Source: Polynucleobacter sp. MWH-Berg-3C6 (GTDB lineage Bacteria; Pseudomonadota; Gammaproteobacteria; Burkholderiales; Burkholderiaceae). From it: a DNA stretch of 64,000 nucleotides. The notes under the pieces are model-generated. The model searched no databases. It worked only from the letters and a program-made list of their open reading frames with translations, and was not told the origin of the DNA. The first letter of the stretch is position 1. Each line of letters starts with the position of its first letter. Positions 58,856 through 64,000 of the stretch are shown here, in pieces. The stretch is taken from NCBI RefSeq assembly GCF_018881855.1, contig NZ_JACVPN010000001.1, positions 434,001-498,000 on the forward strand. The letters run 5' to 3'. The position numbers and the translations under genes were made by a program.

Positions 58856-59833
58856 TCAGTTGAGGGGCTCTGTACTATCAAGGTCATCGAGTTCATTGGG
58901 GCTCGATGACTTTTTTCTTGGACTGTCTTTGCGAACCAGTAACCACATAGCAGCCATAACCAAGCTCATTCCACTGATTTGAATCCAGGTGATGGGCTCT
59001 GACAAAATAAAGTAACCCAGAAAGATCGTTGAGACTGGTCCCAAAATTCCGGCTTGCGCTACCAGTGGGGAGCCAATACGATTAATGGCGATCATGACAA
59101 GCAACATCGGGATCACGGTGCAAAAGCCGGCATTTAAGAGGCTTAACCAATAAATGGTCTTGGCTTGTTCGAAGATGGCGCTTGGGTTATAAAACGATGA
59201 CTGTATTAAGCTCAAGACAGCAGAAGCAGTGCTTGCATAGACTACTAGTCGCACGCTACCAATGCGCTGAACCATTTCACCCGAGCCAATCATATAGATT
59301 GCATAGGAGCAGGCACTTCCAAATACTAAGATCATTCCGAGCCATGCGCTGATACCGGTAGAGCTAGCATCCTGAATAAATACAATGAACACTCCAAGGT
59401 AACCCACTGCTAGTGCATACCATTGCAAACGGGATATCGTTTTATGCAAGACAAAATACGATATGAGAAGGACGATGGTTGGCGTGAGGTACAGCACAAT
59501 TCTCTCAAGGCCAACAGAGATATATTGCAGCCCGAGAAAGTCTAAATAACTCGATAGAAAGTAACCCAAGAAGCCTAAGAAAAATACCTTGAATCGATCG
59601 AGCCATGTCAGGGGGCTCATTACTTTTCTACGAGATTCCCACCAATAAATGGCCCAGAACATGGGGAGCGCCATCAGCATTCTTAAAGCTAAAAGTGTTT
59701 CTGAGTTGGCGCCATAGCCAAAGGCTAGCTTGATGAGAATGGCTTTGCCAGAGAAGAGCATTGAGCCGACTCCGGCCATCAAGATGCCATAAAGGTAGCG
59801 GCGATGGTGATGTGCTTCGCTGACTGATTGCAT
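58856..59833 (-). CDS. EamA-family (DMT) transporter
   Basis: A 325-residue protein with ten hydrophobic helices in two EamA repeats (GSMLFSGKAILIKLAFGYGA; NRIGSPLVAQAGILGPVSTIFLGYFIL). It is not closely similar to the copy at 55640. Substrate unknown. The charged C-terminal tail (RKDSPRKKSSSPNELDDLDS) is unusual for the family. It lies 6 bases after the nnrD gene on the same strand. Confidence 0.86.
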   Translation of the reverse strand: MQSVSEAHHHRRYLYGILMAGVGSMLFSGKAILIKLAFGYGANSETLLALRMLMALPMFWAIYWWESRRKVMSPLTWLDRFKVFFLGFLGYFLSSYLDFLGLQYISVGLERIVLYLTPTIVLLISYFVLHKTISRLQWYALAVGYLGVFIVFIQDASSTGISAWLGMILVFGSACSYAIYMIGSGEMVQRIGSVRLVVYASTASAVLSLIQSSFYNPSAIFEQAKTIYWLSLLNAGFCTVIPMLLVMIAINRIGSPLVAQAGILGPVSTIFLGYFILSEPITWIQISGMSLVMAAMWLLVRKDSPRKKSSSPNELDDLDSTEPLN

Positions 59834-59839
59834 ACGACT

Positions 59840-60724
59840 TTATAGTAGCTTATTTAATAAGCTTCTCATCTCCAGGATGGTTTCTGAGGGGGTTAAACCA
59901 ATAGGGCCGATTCCTTTGGCCACTAGACTGTCAGCTGCTGCTGCATGTAGTTGTACGGCAATACCCGTGGATTCCCATAAATTGAGTTGGTGGCGAGCTC
60001 CCTGGGCCGCGATCGCAGTAATGCTCCCCGTAAGAACATCCCCCATACCTCCGGTGCCCATTCCTGGATTACCTTCTTGGCACTGCAGAGCAGGGTGTTT
60101 GGGTGAGGCTATTAAAGTGTTGTGACCCTTGAGGACAACAATGGATTGCGTCAGTGCAATTAACTTCTCTAAAGAAGCTAAACGATCCGATTGAATATTC
60201 TCGGTAGTGATACCAAGTAGTTTGGCTGCTTCACCTGGATGTGGTGTTAGCACAGTCTGGCCGGGAAATTGTTGATTACGTTTTTGTAATGCCAGCAATA
60301 GATCATTTGATTCTGCAATGAGATTGAGTGCGTCTGCATCAATGATTAAAGGGATGCTTGGATGTTGAAGTGCCCCAATGAGTAATGTCGAGGCCAGAGC
60401 AGACTTGCCAAGTCCTGGGCCAATCGCAATGACATCGGGTTTAGTGGTTTTTAAGACATCATCAACCTGTGTGCTCGCTAATCGAATCATCAGTTCAGGA
60501 GACTCGGGGCATGCATTTGCAGACGCAGGGTCTAGCATCTCTAAAACAGTCCAGCCAGCACCTAGGTGTAGGCAGGCATTACCAGCAAGCAAGAGGGCGC
60601 CTGCCATACCTGGCGCGCCGCCTATTAAAAGAGCTTTACCCGCATTACCTTTATGTTCGCTGGCAACGCGTTTTAGGCGCTTGGCTAATTCAAAAGTACT
60701 CAGTTTTGATGGCAATGAGGTCAT
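59840..60724 (-). CDS. nnrD: ADP-dependent NAD(P)H-hydrate dehydratase (NnrD)
   Basis: A 294-residue ribokinase-fold enzyme that repairs hydrated NAD(P)H. Recognisable parts: KGNAGKALLIGGAPGMAGALLLAGNACLHLGAGW, DVIAIGPGLGKS, DADALNLIA, LTPHPGEAAKLLG, and the nucleotide site EGNPGMGTGGMGDVLTG. It is the dehydratase part only; in E. coli the epimerase domain (NnrE) is fused, while here the epimerase is separate or missing nearby. Confidence 0.93.
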   Translation of the reverse strand: MTSLPSKLSTFELAKRLKRVASEHKGNAGKALLIGGAPGMAGALLLAGNACLHLGAGWTVLEMLDPASANACPESPELMIRLASTQVDDVLKTTKPDVIAIGPGLGKSALASTLLIGALQHPSIPLIIDADALNLIAESNDLLLALQKRNQQFPGQTVLTPHPGEAAKLLGITTENIQSDRLASLEKLIALTQSIVVLKGHNTLIASPKHPALQCQEGNPGMGTGGMGDVLTGSITAIAAQGARHQLNLWESTGIAVQLHAAAADSLVAKGIGPIGLTPSETILEMRSLLNKLL

Positions 60725-60786
60725 ATTAGTAGTATCACCCTGATTGGGGCGTTTGAGATCATTGTAAGAGAGAGTATGCTGAAAAT

Positions 60787-62202
60787 ATGAAGATCCAATT
60801 TCTTGGTGCTGCTGGTGAGGTTACTGGTTCACGTCATTCCATAGAGCTCTTGCTTGCCGGAAGACAGAGGCGTTTTATGGTTGACTATGGAATGTTTCAG
60901 GGTGGTCGGGAAGCTACGAATAAAAATATAGAGCCCTTACCATTCCTGGCCAAAGATCTTGATTTTATAGTGTTGACACATGCGCACATTGATCACAGTG
61001 GTTTGTTGCCACGTTTGTGTGCTCAGGGATTTACTGGTCCTATTTATTGCACTACTGCCACTTTTGAGTTGCTGAAAATTCTGCTGCCTGATAGCGCGTA
61101 TTTACAGCGTGCTGATGTTGATAGAGCAGAGCGCAAACAGAAGGCCGGAAAGTGGCATGGAGAAATGCCTGTTGCCCTGTATTCACGTGAAGAGGTGGAT
61201 CTTGCTTTATCGCAATTTGAGGTTCTGGAATATGGACAAGTAGTTGAGCCAGCATCGGGTATTCAGCTGGAGTTTCGCAATGCTGGACATATCTTAGGTT
61301 CAGCAATAGCCATTATTGATATCGCTGAAGATAATGCCCAGAAAAAGCGCTGTGTTTTCTCGGGCGATATTGGGATGAAAGGCAAAGTCCTGATGCCTGA
61401 CCCGGATTCAATTGCAAATGCTGATGTACTGGTTGTTGAATCAACTTATGGGGATCGCCAGCATCGCAGCTTGCAAGATACTGAGGATGAGTTAGTTGAA
61501 GTGATTTCCTCAACGATGACAGCACATGGCAATGTTGTAATGCCTGCTTTTGCGGTTGGTCGTACCCAAGAAATTTTATTTCTCTTGATTGATTTAGTGA
61601 GAAGGGGGCGCTTGCCTCATTTAAGTATTTGGGTAGATTCACCTATGGCAACTGCTGCTACCCATCTGACGCAGCACTTCTTTTCACAGCTAGATAGCCA
61701 GTCTCAGGCAACATTTGAGTGGTTCAAGGCTAATTCAGAATCTGTTGATTTACGCTTCATTGCCGATGTTGAGGAATCTAAAGCACTCAATAAAATCAGA
61801 GGTGGTGCCATCATCATCTCGGCAAGTGGCATGTGTGATGCAGGAAGAATTGTTCATCATTTAGCGAGCAATCTACCGCGCGAGCAAAATGCCATCATCA
61901 TCACGGGATTTCAAGCCTATGGAAGTTTGGGTAGACGCCTAGTAGATAAAGCCAAGAAGGTCCGCTTATTTGGTGAAGAGGTACTTGTTAAAGCATCCAT
62001 CCATACCATCGGAGGATTATCGGCTCACGCAGATCAGGCAGGTTTGCTTGATTGGCTAAAGGGATTTGAGGTTCCACCCAAATCGGTCTTTGTAGTCCAT
62101 GGGGAGCCCGAGTCTTCTTCGGTATTTGCTGAATGTATCCGGGATGAATTGGGATGGAAAAACGTCATCATCCCAGAACGCTTACATACTTACTCTTGCT
62201 AG
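60787..62202 (+). CDS. Beta-CASP metallo-beta-lactamase-fold RNase
   Basis: A 471-residue nuclease of the CPSF/RNase J-like family. The metallo-beta-lactamase motif HAHIDHSGLLPRLCAQGFTGPIYCT holds the zinc ligands; AGHILGSA and FSGDIG follow. The beta-CASP part has ESTYGDRQHR, FAVGRTQEIL, SASGMCDAGRI and the C-terminal HIDD-like HTIGGLSAHADQAG...VVHGEPESS. It probably cleaves RNA; the physiological substrate is unknown. Confidence 0.9.
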   Translation: MKIQFLGAAGEVTGSRHSIELLLAGRQRRFMVDYGMFQGGREATNKNIEPLPFLAKDLDFIVLTHAHIDHSGLLPRLCAQGFTGPIYCTTATFELLKILLPDSAYLQRADVDRAERKQKAGKWHGEMPVALYSREEVDLALSQFEVLEYGQVVEPASGIQLEFRNAGHILGSAIAIIDIAEDNAQKKRCVFSGDIGMKGKVLMPDPDSIANADVLVVESTYGDRQHRSLQDTEDELVEVISSTMTAHGNVVMPAFAVGRTQEILFLLIDLVRRGRLPHLSIWVDSPMATAATHLTQHFFSQLDSQSQATFEWFKANSESVDLRFIADVEESKALNKIRGGAIIISASGMCDAGRIVHHLASNLPREQNAIIITGFQAYGSLGRRLVDKAKKVRLFGEEVLVKASIHTIGGLSAHADQAGLLDWLKGFEVPPKSVFVVHGEPESSSVFAECIRDELGWKNVIIPERLHTYSC

Positions 62203-62273
62203 ATGCTGATGGAGTTCTCGCCTCTCAGTTTTAGGATGATGGCATAAGTCACTTACATCGTTCTAAATGGCGT

Positions 62274-62299
62274 AAAAAAACCGCGGCGGACCGCGGTTT
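62274..62299 (-). terminator. Intrinsic terminator for the small minus-strand gene
   Basis: A nine-base stem (AAACCGCGG and CCGCGGTTT, 4-base loop), read on the minus strand, is followed by seven T. It lies 20 bases after the stop of the gene at 62320. Confidence 0.9.
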
Positions 62300-62319
62300 G
62301 ATTTAGCTAAAGAAAAAAA

Positions 62320-62523
62320 TTACTTCTTGGCGTCTGCTGCTGGTGCTGCAGGAGCTTCTGCAGGGGCTGCTGGAGCAGCCGCTTTCTTAGCATCTTCCAT
62401 GTGAGCTGCTTCTGCACCATGCTTTTCGCCGCCCATATCAATGTCGCCGTCGCCTTTGATGAGTAAATAGGCGGTGGCACTAATTAATACCAGTACCATG
62501 ATGATGATTGCACGGTTGCTCAT
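62320..62523 (-). CDS. Small membrane-anchored Ala/Pro-rich protein
   Basis: A 67-residue protein: one N-terminal hydrophobic helix (AIIIMVLVLISATAYLLI) then a short His/Glu/Lys-rich region and an Ala/Pro-rich tail. AAGGA lies before the ATG and a strong terminator follows, so it is a self-contained expressed gene. Function unknown; the family looks like those small Pro/Ala tails in Burkholderiales. Confidence 0.75.
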   Translation of the reverse strand: MSNRAIIIMVLVLISATAYLLIKGDGDIDMGGEKHGAEAAHMEDAKKAAAPAAPAEAPAAPAADAKK

Positions 62524-62720
62524 TGCTTTTCCTTCGGTTTGGTTGAAATTAGGCCAATATTAACCCTTGTTGGAGCCTGGGTAAATCCCAACTTCCCCTA
62601 AGGGCCGGTTCATGGGGCTTATTTAGGTATTAATACTAAGTTTTAGACCGGGTGATTAGGTCTTATTTCCTTAAATGTAAGGGGTAAGATGGGCATGACA
62701 CTGATACCTAAGGCAAGCAT

Positions 62721-63578
62721 ATGAGTCCAAAGCTCCCCGTTAATAACGCGCAGACCATTACCGATTTTTTAAGTCTTGAGCCACATCAAATTTCTGAAGA
62801 AAGTTCAGAAGAGTCATACAAGTTTGCATTTGATGATGAGGCCTTTTTAGCGCGTAAAGAAACCATTGGAATTCGTTTCGAATTAGAGTTATTGAAGCCA
62901 GAAATTCTGCTCAATGAGCATGGGATTGATCACACCATCACAGTCTTTGGTTCAACCCGTTTTGTTAGTCATGAGAAAGCCTTAGAAATGGAGAGGAACG
63001 CTCAGACTGCGGACGAGAAAACTAAAGCAAATAAAGCATTGCTTCATTCTCATTACTATGAATCTGCTCGTGAGTTCGGCTCCATTGTTGCCCACTACAA
63101 CGGTACTCAGACAGAGGCTTCTAATAAACTGCATATCTGTACTGGCGGTGGCCCTGGAATTATGGAAGCTGCTAATCGTGGTGCATTTGAAGCGGGCGAT
63201 AAAACCATTGGCTTCAACATTAGCTTGCCACGAGAGCAGCATCCTAACCCGTACATTAGTCCGGGCTTAAGTTTTCGCTTCCACTATTTTGCTTTGCGTA
63301 AGATGCACTTCATGCTGCGGGCAAGAGCAATCGTTGCATTTCCAGGGGGTTTCGGTTCCTTTGATGAGCTCTTTGAGGTACTTACTTTGATGCAGACTAA
63401 AAAAGTAACCCGCTTTCCAGTGATTCTCATGGGTAAGGAGTTCTGGACTCAGATGGTCCACTTTCAGGAGATGATTGAGTTCGGCGTGATTGATGAGGAT
63501 GATATGAAGGTGATCCGCTTTGCTGAGACGGCAGGGGAGGCCTGGGCGATTATCAAAAATCATTATCAATTAACTTGA
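62721..63578 (+). CDS. LOG-family (TIGR00730) Rossmann protein
   Basis: A 285-residue protein of the lysine-decarboxylase-like LOG family. The nucleotide-binding TVFGSTRF, the CTGGGPGIMEAANRGAFEAG signature and PGGFGSFDELFEVLTLMQTKK are present. Family members hydrolyse cytokinin-ribotide or AMP-type nucleotides to release a base; in this long N-terminally extended form the substrate is unproven. AAGG lies seven bases before the ATG. Confidence 0.88.
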   Translation: MSPKLPVNNAQTITDFLSLEPHQISEESSEESYKFAFDDEAFLARKETIGIRFELELLKPEILLNEHGIDHTITVFGSTRFVSHEKALEMERNAQTADEKTKANKALLHSHYYESAREFGSIVAHYNGTQTEASNKLHICTGGGPGIMEAANRGAFEAGDKTIGFNISLPREQHPNPYISPGLSFRFHYFALRKMHFMLRARAIVAFPGGFGSFDELFEVLTLMQTKKVTRFPVILMGKEFWTQMVHFQEMIEFGVIDEDDMKVIRFAETAGEAWAIIKNHYQLT

Positions 63579-63630
63579 TGGACGTTCATCGGTCAAAGAG
63601 TTCGCCTGTAAAATACGCTAAAGCCTAATC

Positions 63631-64000
63631 ATGACCCCACAAGACGCCAGCATCGCTACCTCTCTTGATCTCCCCAGCTACTTCCTGGGTGCCATCATGC
63701 TATTGCTGGTGATGATTTTCCACGGCCTTGTGCTGCTGCAAATTGCCAAACGATATGAGGTCAAATCCTTTTTATATTTAGCTGAAAAGAAATATTCAGA
63801 GGTTGGCCTATGTTTTTACATTAGTATTTTTTGCTTATTCTTAACGCATATTGCTGAAATTATTATTTGGGGTATTGCACTATATGCTTTCAAGCTAGTT
63901 CCAGCCTTGGGCCAAAGTATTTTGTTTAGCGGCAGTACTTATACCGCCATGGGATTCATGGAGGATATCCTGCCCGAGGGCTGGAAAATGTTGGCTGTCA
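63631..64000 (+). CDS. Ion-channel-like membrane protein, 3' end cut by window
   Basis: The frame from ATG 63631 is open to the last base (123 codons visible). Three hydrophobic stretches are visible: LGAIMLLLVMIFHGLVLL, LCFYISIFCLFLTHIAEIIIWGI and the pore-like FSGSTYTAMGFMEDILPEGWKML. The last resembles the P-loop of two-helix potassium-channel-like proteins, though the usual selectivity filter GYG/GFG is replaced by MGFM. It is probably an ion-channel family protein continuing past the window. No strong ribosome site seen. Confidence 0.68.
   Translation, partial: MTPQDASIATSLDLPSYFLGAIMLLLVMIFHGLVLLQIAKRYEVKSFLYLAEKKYSEVGLCFYISIFCLFLTHIAEIIIWGIALYAFKLVPALGQSILFSGSTYTAMGFMEDILPEGWKMLAV

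Noticed and set aside
62627-62636. GTATTAATAC palindrome upstream of the LOG gene
   Set aside because: A ten-base AT-rich palindrome is expected by chance, and it has no link to a promoter that I can support.

Overview
The window looks like a chromosomal segment of a freshwater betaproteobacterium close to Polynucleobacter (Burkholderiaceae). This rests on moderate-to-low GC, compact gene packing with many ATGA/TAATG stop-start overlaps, and the gene families present; no sequence search was run. I see no insertion sequence, prophage, CRISPR array, rRNA or tRNA. No gene-free stretch reaches 300 bases.

Region 1 (1-12.1 kb) is one end of a photosynthesis gene cluster of an aerobic anoxygenic phototroph. 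The order is the 3' end of puhE, ispH, bacteriochlorophyll synthase bchG, a PucC-family transporter (bch2), geranylgeranyl reductase bchP, tspO/crtK, hemA, dxs, the 8-vinyl reductase bciB, a B12-binding AerR/PpaA-type regulator and a type II NADH dehydrogenase. All are on the + strand. Together they supply isoprenoid precursors (dxs, ispH) and tetrapyrrole precursors (hemA), join them into bacteriochlorophyll (bciB, bchG, bchP) and regulate the process. A perfect TGT-N12-ACA palindrome, the PpsR/CrtJ operator form, lies just upstream of bchG.

Region 2 (12.1-17.6 kb, + strand) holds a ferritin-like DUF455 protein, two tandem paralogous lipoproteins, queE-queD, tadA, an LD-carboxypeptidase and a secreted SOUL haem-binding protein. 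Region 3 (17.6-23.2 kb, - strand) is an envelope operon (GT39, flippase-like UPF0104, GT9, PAP2 phosphatase) ending in rlmJ. Region 4 (23.2-28.3 kb) has a DUF3047 lipoprotein, the copper ATPase copA divergent from a CopZ-like chaperone, and a DUF47-pit phosphate transport pair whose DUF47 gene is cut by an in-frame TAG.

Region 5 (28.4-40.5 kb) is a large formate dehydrogenase locus: apbC/mrp, DUF3305, DUF3306, a multi-cluster ferredoxin-like protein, a TorD-type chaperone, a Tat-targeted small subunit, the alpha, beta and gamma subunits and two small exported proteins. It converges on a tungstate-type ABC transporter (tupBC) with no binding protein beside it.

Region 6 (40.5-49.0 kb) contains a Bfd-like [2Fe-2S] protein, an EEP-family hydrolase, cardiolipin synthase, an acyl-CoA dehydrogenase flanked by two class III CoA-transferases, a YqaA membrane protein, 3-hydroxybutyrate dehydrogenase and HMG-CoA lyase. 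Region 7 (49.1-64 kb) is mixed: a PuuD-like membrane protein, rubredoxin with its reductase, an Old Yellow Enzyme, a cytochrome b561 gene behind a Fur-box-like site followed by a previously untracked 58-residue membrane protein, an lldD-type dehydrogenase followed by a DUF4239 gene that appears to start at ATT, two EamA transporters, a class V aminotransferase, a nitrobindin-like protein, NnrD, a beta-CASP nuclease, a LOG-family protein and the start of an ion-channel-like protein cut by the window end.
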